From Drosophila pseudoobscura (lineage: Eukaryota > Arthropoda > Insecta > Diptera > Drosophilidae), in NCBI RefSeq assembly GCF_009870125.1, contig NC_046683.1, positions 11,842,001 through 11,906,000 of the forward strand: a stretch of 64,000 nucleotides of DNA, written 5' to 3'. A program made the position numbers and the translations under genes. Shown in pieces: positions 23,391 through 35,215 of the stretch; within the stretch, counting starts at the first letter, position 1; each line of letters begins with the position of its first letter. The notes under the pieces were generated by a model. That model searched no databases. It was not told the origin of the DNA and saw only the letters and a program-made list of their open reading frames with translations.

Positions 23391-26300
23391 CTTGTTTTTA
23401 CTTTTGACTTTTAAGGCACCGTCCGCCCCCCCGCACATTCGTATCCCCTATCCTCTGCCATGGGACTGTGGATGGAATGGAATAAAATAGGGGAGGATGG
23501 GGTGGGTGTATCGTGAGATGGGTAGTTCTGTTTGTTTGTTGTTGGTGTGGTTGCAATTTGGATACACAGGATATGCAGGATACACGGGGATGTGTCTATG
23601 TGTGTGGAGGCCAAGTCAAACAGAACTGAAAGCCGAGAACAGAACAGAACAGAACAGAACACAACGAGAACTGAGCACAGGAAGGCCGTTTAATATTTAT
23701 TTTATCCATGTTGTCTCGATGAAGGAGGAGCATGGATATGGGATATGGGTTTGGGTGTTTAAGGTTTGGGGGGCACAGCGGTACGTTGGTTATTGCAGGT
23801 GCGAAAATATGCAGGAAATAGCAAGAAGGAATGGAGAGCGCTTGGGCGAAGCCTTTGATGCACTTTTCAGGACTATTGGATGCCCCTGCTGTTGCTTTTT
23901 ATAATAGAAGAATCTGATCTTGATTTTTTATTATTGTATATTTCTGCGAAAATCTTGTGATTCAATATATTCTTCCTACAGAAGTTAAATAGACAAAAGA
24001 TCTATTCGAAATCATTGCCCTTAAACCTATTCATAGTTGAGCTTAAATAAAAAATTTCTGACCCATATGTACGCATCCTGGAGACCTCAAACTTTTTTCT
24101 TTAATGAGCAAGAAATCAATCTAAAAACAAAAAATAATCTCATCAAAATCGGTCAGTTGTTTGAAAAGATATAGCAGCTTTACTTTTGAAAATTGAGCGG
24201 CTTTCTTTTCCGGAATACTTACCCTCTCTGGCAGGGTATTCAAATAAAAGACAAGCAGATGGGTGTCTGTCTCAGGTGTAGGTGTGTATGTGTGTGTGTG
24301 TGTTTGAGTGTATGAATAAAATATGTGAGTGTTTGAATGCATATGTGGGCGCACGAATGAATGTATGCGAGCATGTTTGTGTCTCTTTATTTATTTACAT
24401 ATATCTCGGAACATTTATGTGATGGGGGAAGACCGTTTCGTGATGCCCCAAAAGTGTATTTTCTTGGCTTTGTCCAGGCTGTTTATCGATTAATATATCG
24501 ATTTTTGCTCGATGTAAAAGCTTTGTTTTGGGGGACACCTCATTCTCTGATGGAATTCCCTCCATTTCTGTACCTCTCTGCCTAATAGAGTACTTCTGCC
24601 TTAAAGGATGCTATTAGCAAACTCTAAAACAAAAGTTAATTACGTTCCAACTGGCTGGCAATTTAAAGATGATCTTAATTGAAGGCGCGTGTTTGGCCTT
24701 TGGGAAAAAAGCAATGCGAAAATTTCGACACTTCAATGGGAACTTTATTGCCTAAAAAAAAGATGCCAGCTGCCCCTTCTGTTAATGCCCTGTAGTTTAC
24801 ACATTTTGGGGGGAGGAAGAACACACACATATGATGTTTCGACTAAAGGATACCGCAGTTTAAACAATATTGTACCTTATAGACAGTGTTTTCAATTTGG
24901 TTTCCATGGACCTAAACAATTTGGAAACTATTATAGAAAAATATAGAGAAGTCGATTAAAGGCCTGGTATACCCTGGATGTTCTATGGAGTAGCGGGCAT
25001 TAAAGCTGCCTATCGGCTGGCAGCATCAATTGACCTTTCGCATTTCGGCAGTCGTGCCTCGCCGCAGCTCTTCCTCACTCTATTAATGCCCTACCCCCTA
25101 CCTCTCTCTCTTTCGCTCAGTCTTTCATCAGGCCAACTGCTCCAAATAAAATACGTTGCAACAAGCCACAGCCCCAGCCCCAGACCCAGCACTAGTCCAA
25201 GTCCAAGTGCAAGTCCAAGATGCCTATCTTCTTTGCCAGCTGCTGACGTGCCAGGAAAATCTTGGGGCTGCGGCTGGGAAAATGCACTGGGCACTGGCTT
25301 TCCACCTTGGGTCTTTTGCCAGAGTCTCTGGGCTCTGTTCTCTATGCTTTGGGGCTCTGGGGCTCTGGTGAACGTACTCGCAAAAATGCAATAAAGTGCG
25401 CATAAATTTACGCGCGAAATCAATCTGGTAGGTTGCAAAATTAGCCAGTGTGAGGGGTGGGGGGGGAGACACAAGTGAGAACGAGAGGTGCCGGTTTGGG
25501 TTGCCTCTAAAATCGCTTTTTAATAGCAGACAGAACAGAGCCGAACAGAACCTTCCTTCAGCAGTTTGGGCATTTACTCGTTTTTCTTTTCCTTTCGAGT
25601 TACCCTTTGGCCTCTTAAGTGTGAAATTTAAGCAGGCAGGCAGCTACCAAAACCGTAGCCAGACTCTCGAAACGTGGCCAGGAATAGCTCGAAAAGTGGT
25701 AAAGAAAATTAAGAGGAAAAACTCAAACCCTAAGTCTGTCAATAATTGTTGTTGCTCCCCGCCTCATACTCGTACTCGTACTGGTAATGACTTGGCAGCA
25801 CCACCGCACTGTTGGGCTGCCAACTTGAACTGATTTAATTAGTATGTGCCCGATACGATACGATACGTACTCGTGTTTTCTGGGCTGCCAATCGATAATT
25901 GCTCATTAGCTGCCGAATGCGATGACCAATATGATAGGCGAATGGAATAGGCACTATGGAAGACAATTCGGAGGGATACTTCCACTTGGAAGGACTTACT
26001 CTACCTTTCCCCAAACAGTTCTTTTCTTTTTCAATGGATCTGTTCTTCATCAGTATCTTCCAACTTCTAGGACCACCCGAAGAACACAATTCAGGCTTTC
26101 AAAGAGGTTGTTCCAAAGCTAAAGAACTCTCTCGATATCCCCTCTAGAATGATGAAAGATTACAGATAGCAGACAGATGGACAGACTCATATGCTGATCA
26201 ATAATATGGTGCAGTCTTTAGAGTGGAAAGATTCCTTCTGGCCTGTGTTCTGTGAGTCCTGGGTATAACAAAACATTTTCATCAACAATCCCTTTCAAAC

Positions 26301-26415
26301 CTGCTGTCAAGTAATCGCATTTCAATACATTTTCGGCATCTAAGCCCCAACTAAATTTCCACTTTAGAATTCTATCAAAATTTATAAGTTCCAAAAAAAT
26401 ATAAACCGTGGTGCA
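23391..26415. other. Non-genic stretch upstream of the first CH-like gene
   Basis: Holds an AGAAC pentanucleotide repeat (23636-23662), a TG tract (24289-24302) and paired TATCGAT words (24484-24504). CCAAGTC-like short repeats lie near 25195-25215. The final 200 bases are AT-rich and would contain the promoter and short leader of the gene at 26416. No further gene is supported. Confidence 0.55.
23636..23662 (+). repeat. (AGAAC)n pentanucleotide repeat
   Basis: About five units of a 5-bp repeat. Confidence 0.9.
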
Positions 26416-26838
26416 ATGTCTTCTTTTCGGCAATTGAACTACCAGCAATGCCAGACGCTGGACCAGTGGCTGCTGACCTACGGAGTATTGCTCAACCACC
26501 GGACACGTCACGAATTCAGCGACGTTTTGCCAGTGGCTAGACTCTTCAACAAGGTCCATCCGGGACGAGTGGACCTCAACAGATATGTAGCCCGGAACAG
26601 TGTGGCCTTGAAAGCAAGTAACTGGCGTATTTTCAATGCACGAGTCCTGAAGAAAATGAACATGGGCCTCACGCCAAAGGATGAGGATAAGTTGGCCAGG
26701 GCCGTGGAGTGGGTCCAGGATGCGCTTCTCTACAGGCTGATGATGACTGTTGAGGAGATAGACGATGTTGGGCAAGATTTCTCGTATGAGAACAGTGCTC
26801 CTAAAATCAAGAAGCGAAACCAAGAAACCCTTATGTGA
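26416..26838 (+). CDS. SPEF1/CLAMP-type CH-like domain protein, paralogue A
   Basis: A single-exon gene for a 140-residue protein. Residues about 10-110 match the calponin-homology-like domain of SPEF1 (CLAMP), a microtubule-binding sperm-flagellum protein. Key positions are W18, the FSD at 34-36, VDLNRYV at 52-58, NW at 69-70 and FNARVLKK at 73-80. It aligns without gaps to paralogue B (40416-40814) through residue 80, sharing W18, F34, D36, A41-R42, H48-P49, V52-D53-L54, Y57, N69-W70 and R76-V77-L78. The C-terminus is short and ends in a basic tail (KIKKRN), without the long coiled-coil tail of full SPEF1. The start follows an A-rich leader. Broken copies at 52728-52884 and 62940-63190 derive from this lineage. 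A testis role is inferred from the family only. The antisense frame over the same DNA is a shadow. Confidence 0.85.
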   Translation: MSSFRQLNYQQCQTLDQWLLTYGVLLNHRTRHEFSDVLPVARLFNKVHPGRVDLNRYVARNSVALKASNWRIFNARVLKKMNMGLTPKDEDKLARAVEWVQDALLYRLMMTVEEIDDVGQDFSYENSAPKIKKRNQETLM

Positions 26839-27304
26839 ATGGTTTCAAAGGTGTCCCAAAAACTTTTCAATGGTTGTACTTGTGCTCGGACTTGAGCTCA
26901 ATGTCAAAGAACCGATCCCCAAGGACGAACATTTGGTAGCGGACCGAGCCTGAGCTTCGAACCAGTCAATAATCGACAGGTATGTAACTTTAAGCCCTCT
27001 AAAACCCTTTAAAAGGAATATTGTGCTAATATACAAATATATTTTTATTATAGAATGGGTCATTGCTAGAACTTGCTGGAAGATTTGGATAATTACATGG
27101 ATTCAACAAAATAATTTTGCAAGAACAAACATTTATTTCATGTACAACAAAATTAGTGAACTAATGAAATAATCGAATTGCTCTATTCAAATTATTCGTT
27201 TTGTCTTATGTGAAGAGATATCTCGGAGCATAAGGACTACAATAGCTTGAAATATTTATTATGGTCCTGTGGAAGAAAATGTTTCAAGGGAAAATGAACC
27301 AAGG
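26839..27304. other. 3' flank of paralogue A, with intron-like segment
   Basis: After the stop, a second frame stays open to 26953 (containing EWFQR and PKDEH). A segment at 26980-27053 then has intron-like borders. No AATAAA was found close to the stop. AT-rich sequence follows. Confidence 0.4.
26980..27053 (+). other. Possible 74-nt intron downstream of paralogue A
   Basis: It begins GTATGT after GACAG and ends with a T-rich tract and TATAG. A CTAAT branch-like word lies about 25 nt before the end. Its size is typical of short fly introns. It lies 141 nt past the stop codon of paralogue A, so it would be a 3' UTR intron or belong to a different or longer transcript. Confidence 0.3.
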
Positions 27305-27470
27305 CTTCAGGTTTTGTTGATGAACTGCTTGCAGAAAGCGTACTGCTTAAGCCAAACCTTCAGGTTTCAACGACGCACTGCTTGAACCAAACGTTCAGGT
27401 TTCAGCCATGCACTGCTTGAACCAAACCTTCAGGTTTCAGCAGCGCGCCGCTTGAACAAAACCTTCAGGC
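27305..27470 (+). repeat. 35-bp minisatellite, about 4-5 units
   Basis: Tandem units begin TTCAGGTTTCA and carry CACTGCTTGAACCAAAC near the end. The later units are the most alike and the outer ones are diverged. The 35-bp period is not a multiple of three, so it is not a coding repeat. It starts about 470 bp downstream of paralogue A. Confidence 0.85.
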
Positions 27471-28906
27471 TTAGTCGCAACTCAAGCAGATCAACCAGAA
27501 TTAATCATTTCGAATGGATAAATATAAATAAGTAAATATAAATAAAGCAGATACTGGCTCAAATGTCACCTCGATTGCTGAAGGCAGGAGACAATAAGGT
27601 GGCCTTTTGTGGCCTGACCTTCCCCTTCCCATCCCGTAAGTGCATAAAATTAATAGATATTTATGGCTGGGACAGGCATTAGCCGCTCGCGGGACGCACA
27701 GGGTGTGTGCCTTTGCTGGGTGAAAGCAGTGCAATATGCAATTGCATTAGTAAATCCTTGTAATCCCCACATTAGTCGTCTCCCTACTATTCTCTGTCCC
27801 TCTTTCTCTTTCTCTGTCTCTATTTCTATACGCTTGTTGCCATCTCGCTCTATCTTTTTCGGTCTTAGCAAAATTACCTTCACGACCCAAAGAGTATACG
27901 GAGAGAGAGGGAGAGAGAGGAAACAGCCCCCCAAAATAGTGGGGAAGCCTGACAAACCACATGCGATTACAGAAGGTGGTGGCAGAGGAAGAGGGCAAGG
28001 GGGTGTGGTGGGAGTGGTCCTGGGAGTCTAACAAATCGTTGAAAATATGCGATGCGTGTGTGTCGTTCCGCAAGAGGGGAAGCTCCAAGGCGGGTGGCAA
28101 GCAACAAGCGCCAAGGTAATGCATGCCATGCCCCAAAAAATACAGTAGTCCCTGCCTTATAGTGGTACATTCCATCTACACAGATCCTTTGAAATGGATT
28201 TGTAGATCTTAGTCATACTCAGTCATACATCTCCCTCTTCTATATATTCTTTCTACAAAGAAAGGTCCAGCAATGTTTTATCTAGTAGCTGATTTATTTA
28301 TTTAGCAGTCCAAACAAATCTGTGCAACATACCAGTGCCTCATCAATGGCATTCTTAAGCCATGCACACTGTTGCTGAACGTGTATGTGGGCACCCATAT
28401 ACACGTGTATGTATGTATGTGTATCCCCTGAAAGGAAAGAAAAAAAATCCCCCGTCACAAGGCGCCAAAAAAGATGGCGGCGGGCAAACAAGTAAAAATC
28501 GCATGCAATTTGAAGAAAAATATGCGAGAAGTAAACTTTTGAAACGACGCATTTTTTTCCACTACTTCCCTTTTGGCCCCCCTCCCGCCCCCTCTCTGGC
28601 CATCCATCCCTTGGGCGCCGTGCCTTCACTGCAGTCTTTGGGGCGGGGGGTGGGAAAAACAACCCCTCTGCTCATCATAGCCATGAAATGTGCAAGTGCG
28701 TTAGCCCCAAAACCAATTTTCAGTAATGACTGCATTTTGCCGTCGTCTCAGCTCTAGCCCCGTGTGGATACCACCCACCTCCCGGACGTTGTCGGTTTAA
28801 ATGCACAAAAGCGCGCCAAAGGACATGCCAAGGACAAACGTTAGTTGAACTGAGTCGACGAGGACGAGGAGCCAGCACTAGGAGCCAGCACTAGGACCAG
28901 CATGAA

Positions 28907-28938
<32 letters not shown>

Positions 28939-29508
28939 CGCCTTGCGTAATTTGCTGCGGCAATGGCGGCAAAACACATCGCAAAATGGCGACAGATCCA
29001 AAAGGAGTCATCCCTCGCCCCACTCCCACTGTGGCACCCACCCTCTTGCCTGCTGCTCCCTCTCGCTTTTGCGGGTTTTACAATTTTAAGATTTATTTAC
29101 GTGCTTCGGGGAGTTTTTCCCTCTCTTTTGGGCGGATAAATGCATGCGTTTGTTGGCCGAGACGCGCCAAAAACTTTTCCCGCCCCCCCAGCTCAGCCCC
29201 CAGCTCCTTAGCCGAACGCCAGTTGCATACTAAATGGTTGGGGCAACCCCCCTGCTGGCTGACTGCTGCCTGCAACCAGGGTTTGCATGTGCGTGTGTGC
29301 ATGACTGCAAAAGTCAGCCTGTGACCTGTTTGTCCTCTAAAGTGAAATATTTTGCAGCAGGCGAAATGCAATTTTCTATGCGTTGTGTGTGGGCGCACAC
29401 ACACTGAGATAGATGCCGGGACAGCAGGAAAATCTGAAAAGGGCAACTCTGGTGCCGTGATGGCAGCGTGACACGAGCCCAACTATCGAAGTGACTTTCT
29501 CTGCAGAG
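27471..29508. other. Non-genic stretch
   Basis: Contains GAGAGAGG-type tracts (27901-27921), CT-rich sequence and a CGA trinucleotide tract (28915-28941). An ATG at 28902 opens a Thr-run frame through that tract, but this is not convincing. No supported gene. Confidence 0.55.
28915..28941 (+). repeat. (CGA)9 trinucleotide repeat
   Basis: Perfect CGA run, encoding Thr or Arg runs in spurious frames. Confidence 0.9.
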
Positions 29509-29682
29509 ATGCCCACATACCAACAGCATTTGAGTCGTAGTAGAACCTCTGAGATCTTTTGGAAAAAGTGGTTCTTTCTAATGTCCCATCCCCAATGGCG
29601 TTATCTGGTGGAACTATCGGCTATTCGACCATTGCGTAAGATGTCGCTGGGGCGTCATTTAATGCGCCGCCAGTTGTCTTAG
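29509..29682 (+). CDS. Candidate 57-residue basic small ORF
   Basis: ATG at 29509, TAG at 29680-29682. The peptide is basic and aromatic-rich (MPTYQQHLSR at the start, IFWKKWFF in the middle, and LRKMSLGRHLMRRQ near the end). It has no low-complexity run, and codon choice includes several GC-ending codons. No family is recognised, and no signal peptide or clear membrane segment is evident. Fly genomes carry many short basic male-expressed proteins, which would be one possible class, but nothing here proves expression. Confidence 0.3.
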   Translation: MPTYQQHLSRSRTSEIFWKKWFFLMSHPQWRYLVELSAIRPLRKMSLGRHLMRRQLS

Positions 29683-31242
29683 CAGCCAGCAGCAGCGATG
29701 GGGGGAACAGGACGACGCACATTGGGGGCCGAAATGGAGACGTCGCTGGCATATTTCATTCTCCAGCTACTTTTTTGCCGCTTCATTTGACAGGGCTGGG
29801 AATGCGATGGGGGAGTGGTGCAGTCGTGCAGTGGTGAAAGTGGCAGGCACTGGAGGCAGGCAAGGGGATCTCCATCATAATCTTGCCTTGTCGCATTGCC
29901 TCTGTGTACTGTGTGTCCTGGCTGCAGCTCCACCTCCGCATCCTCCGTATCCTCCGCATCCTCCCTGTCCTGCCCTTGCTCCTGCCTTCTCTGGTCTTCC
30001 TGCTCTAAAAACGCAGAATGTATTTGAAATGTTTCAGCATTGATAAATAGTTCTGCGCTGTCCTGCGGGGATGCAGTCAGCTCTGTGGAACCTTCCTTCA
30101 ACCCCCCCTTCCCCGGCGCGTGTGTGGGTTGGCTTTCGAAATTAGGAAAATTAATGTGGGAAAATGCTTTGCCCCAAAGTGAAGCGAGGACGAGGCAACA
30201 AACGCATTTCATATATCAAACCGAAAGATGGCATTGCTCAAGGGGGAGCGGGAAGGTCCTGCCATTACCACGAAGGGACAGCACATTTCGGGGGACTCTG
30301 CAAAAATGGGGAATATATATCTGGCATTGATTTTCCACTGTAGAATTTCCTTCATTGAAATATTGAGAATTCGCGGAATAACAATAAAATCATAAATTTT
30401 TTGTGTGCCGAATATTTATGGATGGCTTTATATCCAGTTTGGTACTCAGAATATCAATAGGGGAAATGGTTATGGTGCCATACAGGAAAGATCGAAGGAT
30501 AATTAGTTATTGGAAATTGTTAAGGCAGAATATGAGAAACACAAGTGATTACCCAGAAGGGATAGGAATAATATCATTTGCCACTGAAAACAGTGACAAA
30601 AAATCATCGGAAATTAAAGATTATTCGCCTTGGATGAAAAGCATTTAAAGAATGTACCTCTAAAAAAAGAATTTCTATCTTCATTCTAAAGAACTTTCAT
30701 TCCAACCATGAACTTGATGAGCTGAATTTCTTCCTTTTCCAGATCATATCACCTTTCGTCCTTTCTTTGAAAGGGAATGCCGGAATTCCCTTCAGACTCT
30801 CTTCATTGAAGCCTTGAAGCACGCCTCCGATTCCGCCTCATATTCAGAGACAAGTGGGCCGGATACCTCTTAAAGATACACATATCGATCTCTCTTCTCG
30901 GGAAATACTTTTATTGGTTCGGGGAATTTTTTGTCTCCTCACCTCCAAAAGCGCTGATGCTCCCCTTTCTCGATGCCTCTTCCAGTTTGCTGCCTGGTCT
31001 CGGTCTTTTGACAGTTTCCCGTTCTGTTGTTTTTTTTTTGGGTGTCTGTCAAATCCAATAATCGCTCGCACCTCAACACCAAAGGCCATAAAACAGAGAC
31101 AGTAAAAAAACAAGACCTGAAAAAATTACACCAAAAGTTGTGGAGGTTAAAAAAATTGTAAGCAATTTGCACGCGAGGCGATAAAAATCATCTTAAACGC
31201 ACGATTAATGTCAATTTTATCAATAAAATTATAAATAAAGAC
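29683..31242. other. Non-genic stretch
   Basis: Mixed sequence with CCTCCGCATCCTCC-type short repeats around 29930-29975. An ATA-rich frame at 30418-30648 has codon use unlike fly genes and is not called. Confidence 0.55.
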
Positions 31243-31563
31243 ATGAAAACGAGCCGCAGAGTGCGGCGAGAGATAAGCGCGAATGAAATGCGAATGCGAG
31301 TCACAACAGGCCAGGGGAGGGGGATCGAGCATCGAGAGCCACATTCGCAAAACAGCAACAACAACAACAACAACCAGAACAGCGGGCAAATTATTGAGTG
31401 TGGCAGCCAGCTCACGTTGCATGAGGCACAGCACCAGCACCAGCAGAGACCAAAGAAGCGGAGACGTAAAACGCAGCTGGGCCGGCTGCGGCTGCGGCTG
31501 CTAGCCTTAATCCTGGGGAGAGAGAGAGAGATTAACCCATTGGCTGACGGGGGGGGACCCTGA
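31243..31563 (+). CDS. Candidate 106-codon Q/N-rich basic frame
   Basis: The ATG at 31243 opens a frame of 106 codons. The N-terminus is Arg-rich (MKTSRRVRRE), the middle has an Asn run from a CAA tract, and a basic cluster KKRRRK near residues 70-75 resembles a nuclear localisation signal. The end is Leu/Arg- and Gly-rich and probably noncoding. It sits at the edge of a GC-rich patch following AT-rich DNA, the usual setting of a fly 5' exon. No family is recognised, and low-complexity noncoding DNA is an equal alternative. Confidence 0.25.
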   Translation: MKTSRRVRREISANEMRMRVTTGQGRGIEHREPHSQNSNNNNNNQNSGQIIECGSQLTLHEAQHQHQQRPKKRRRKTQLGRLRLRLLALILGREREINPLADGGGP

Positions 31564-34313
31564 GTCGAGTGTGGAGCTGATGCAAATGCGCAGCTGCCAC
31601 ATGCTCTGTGCCAGAAGCCGTAGCAACCTCAGGATGCGCGGGTGCTGAGTGAGAGGCAGAGGCAGAGGTACAGCGGGAGAGGAAGAGTGCTAAAAGTGGC
31701 AATTCGGCTAAAAATTTATTTCAATTCATTCAACATGCTTGGCACGGTGCGCACTGTGGAACCAAAGAGGCATGACCAATAAGAGTAGATTCATTCCTTG
31801 CACAATTTGTACGATTCGGAGATTCCGTTTGATATTTCTGCATACACCCATGGCTATGAAGTAGAAGTCTACTGCGCTTCGTAGAAAACTGTGTATTTTG
31901 TTGTTGGATTCAGGGGTCCGAAGCAGACTTCACGCAAGGCATTAATAGAACGATAGAAAAGGGAGTTAAAGTATAATAGTCTTTGGTACAATACGAAATA
32001 GGAATAAAATAAAAACAATATCAAAAATATCCATAAGAGAATTGTGCTGGTTGTGGGCATTGTTTTTCCTCATAACTTTTAAACAAATTCAAATTAGGTC
32101 TTACGTAACTATCTATGAAGGAAATAAATTGATTCCTTTAAATGGAAAAATGGTATCAAGAATTTAGCAAGTGATAATTTTTTGGAAAAAATAATTTTGC
32201 TCTCTGTGATGGGCGACCTTGAAAAATACGCTATGACTGAAGAAATATGAAAGGAAATAAACACAAATTGAATTCACATTGATTGAATTATTTTTCCGGC
32301 GTAAAATTCATTAAAATACAACTAGAGGGTTCCAAAACCGACTTCCCCTGTTACGATTAATAATAATAAGAAATCAAAGTCGATATAAATATATAAGTAA
32401 ATATTGAATATTAAAAATCAATGTATTATACAGGGACATTAAGACTGAAATAGTTTTTGAAAATCTTGTAAATAAAAAATAAATATATTTGGGTCACACT
32501 TTTAAAAATTTCTTTCATGCAGATTAGTTTGATTTTCAATTAATGATTTTTCGAAAATTTTTCTTAAAGTTTGCTTTTTTTTTTTTTATTAAATTTTGAA
32601 ACAATATTTTACACAGGACATGGGCTGTAAAATTGATAAAGTATATCAAATCAATTAGTGGATATTTGGTGTCTCATACTACTCAGATAAATGTCTAGAT
32701 AATTTATAATAATTGATAGTGTAGGAAATAGTAGATAAAATTGTAAACATCAGAAGGTGAGAATGGTTAAAAAATATACTCTTTCAATCGATCATCCATC
32801 CCACTGTGCCTCGTCGGCGGCGGTCGCATTTCCCACGCCAACAGCCAAGTGGGCGACGGTTCAAACCGTTTTGTGCCCAGCCAAGATTCCGTTTCCAATT
32901 ACACAAAAGATTTGCTGAGAACTCAAAAAAACCGAAGCGAAGAGGCGAGGCTGTGAAAACCAGAACAGAATCCGAATATTTGAATGTGAAACTCTGAGAC
33001 TCTGAAGACTCTGACTTTTTTTCCAATGAAATGTGCAACGTTTCAGTTGAACGGAAAAATCAAACAATGAATAAAATATACAACAAAATATCAAAGAAAA
33101 TTGCAAAAACAAGTAACTTTTAAATTTCAGGGCAATGACGTCACTGGAATGAAGTAACAGGAGGTAAAAGGTGGGCGCCAGGGAGCCTTGTTGCTCTTGC
33201 CACTTGTTGCCAATTGAAAATTACACTCGCATGCCAAAATGCCTTTTGCCGATTCGCAATTTTCGCTCTGCGATTTGCGATTTGCATAAACTGTGCGATT
33301 TTGGCCTCAAATTATGCCTACGGCCGGGCCATGCCACCGCTCGGTCCGCACCGCGGCAGCGGCACTCCCCTCGCCTTTGTCGGCATGGCGTTTGTCGTCG
33401 TCGAAGCGCGCAGAATTTTCTTAATGAGCTACAAACAATGCTCGTAAGGAAAAGCTGAGAGCTGAGAGTCGAAAGCCGAAAGCCAAGCGGTGTACAGCCA
33501 AATTAATCGCCGGAGAGCATGCGATGCTAATTTGTAATTGTTATAGTTATGGGTTGTAACTAGTTTGTCCGTCGACGGAGTCGGAACTGGAAATGGAGTT
33601 GGAGCTCAGATTCGTAGTGTCTTTATAGTACTGTACCCATAAGCTTAACGTACTGCCAGGGCCGAAAGTGTCGGATGAATTTATAGAGCGTTTTGATATG
33701 GGAATTTCCTGCATACGACAGCGGAGTGTGGAATTGATGAGTGACGGGCATTCACATAATTCGCACAATAAACAGAAATAAATAAATAGCAAGCTCTAAG
33801 GCCCTGAAGAAGAACTATTTTTGAAGAGCCCTTGAGGGCCTCCAATCAGTAGACTTGCAAATGAAAAGATTATTTAATCATCAGCTGATTATTCTCTCTC
33901 ATATGTTTCTATAGATATATTATGAGGACTCTTCCCTGCTCTCCTGTTTACACTCCCATTCCATATTCACTTCAGAGCAGCGTCATCCCGTCCCTTCTGA
34001 AGTTGGGTTTCTCCAGGACTCCAGGGTTTCTCTCGACTGTAATTACAGTTTACTAAATCAAAGTGAGGAGGACCTTTTCCCTCCTACCCGGGGCCCAGAA
34101 CCAGCCCGAAAAAACACCCTCGGATCAAGTTGACAATTGAAAATAAACTAAAAAGAAGTTGGAGAAGGGGCAAGATCAATGAAGGAAAAGCCGACACAGA
34201 AAGCAGTTGAGGTAGAGACGCTGACGATGAGGCCTAGGTGCGATCCCCCAAAGTAGTGGCAACGTCAACTGCACTCAAGTGAGCTGCCACAAGGAAATTG
34301 CAACTAGTATTGG

Positions 34314-34348
34314 CACCATGCACCATGCACCATGCACCATGTACCATG
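34314..34348 (+). repeat. (CACCATG)n heptanucleotide repeat
   Basis: Five units of a 7-bp repeat, the last changed to GTACCATG. Confidence 0.9.
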
Positions 34349-34554
34349 CAACGTGCAACTGGCAGACGAGCCAAAGCGGCTAAAGCGCAGCAGCAAATTA
34401 AAAGCGGAGCGGCAGAGAAGCTGAGAGGCACAGAGACAGAAGCCAGTAGCTAAGAGGAGGCTGGCATATTGAAATAAGATCAATATCGCTGCTGGGCGCA
34501 GAGCAGCGCGTAGTTGCGTTTAAAAATATAACTACGATTGTTCATGCCACAAGG

Positions 34555-34590
34555 CAACTGCAACTGCAACTGCAACTGCAACTGCAACTG
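34555..34590 (+). repeat. (CAACTG)6 hexanucleotide repeat
   Basis: Six perfect units. Confidence 0.95.
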
Positions 34591-35207
34591 CCACCACAGC
34601 AACAGGAGCCACACATCTGCGCCCAAGCCAAGCAACAACAACTGTCAAACAAGCAACAAGACATATTACGGGCGCGGGCAGAGCTCCGATCCAGCCAGAC
34701 GACCACGACGACGGCGACGACGACGACGACGACCCTTGAGACTCATTTACAACTGACCGAATGAAAGTATCTCTGAGTTAGCCAGCGAGCCACGAGAGTA
34801 TCTGTGTATCTAAGTATCTGCACATCTATCTGGTCGCGGTGTGCATGTGCGTGTGTGTGTGTCCAACACTTTGCGCCAAATCGATTGTCCTGCCCTTAAC
34901 AGATGTTGAGCATGTGATCTTTTGAAGGTGTTCCTTCCGCCCAATTGCCAATGATGAGGCACCTCCACACGACCAAAGAAGTTGGCTGCAAAAAGGCCAA
35001 CAAAAAAGGCTAAAAACGAGAGAAGCAGGCAACTAGCAGGAAATCGGGGAATCAGTGTTTTGAAATCTATAGATCTATATAGAAATAATAATCGTAGATC
35101 GAAGTTAAGGTTCACTACCAAAAGGAAGAACAAAAATGTATAAATTTCATTGCCACAGTAGACATCTGTCAATATAAGCCAAAACCATCAAGACTTTGGA
35201 TTTTTTT

Positions 35208-35215
35208 TATCGATA
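35208..35215. promoter_or_regulatory. DRE-type TATCGATA motif
   Basis: Exact match to the fly DNA-replication-related element core bound by DREF and, through CGATA, by BEAF-32. No gene start was identified next to it. Confidence 0.35.

Noticed and set aside
26218..26823. A 201-codon minus-strand frame opposite paralogue A
   Set aside because: It is the antisense shadow of the CH-like domain gene, whose plus-strand protein matches the paralogue at 40416-40814.
27305..27470. CRISPR-like spaced repeats
   Set aside because: The units are contiguous tandem repeats without unique spacers, in a eukaryotic genome.
30418..30648. A 76-codon plus-strand frame with an ATG
   Set aside because: Heavy ATA and AGA use, unlike fly coding sequence, in AT-rich DNA.
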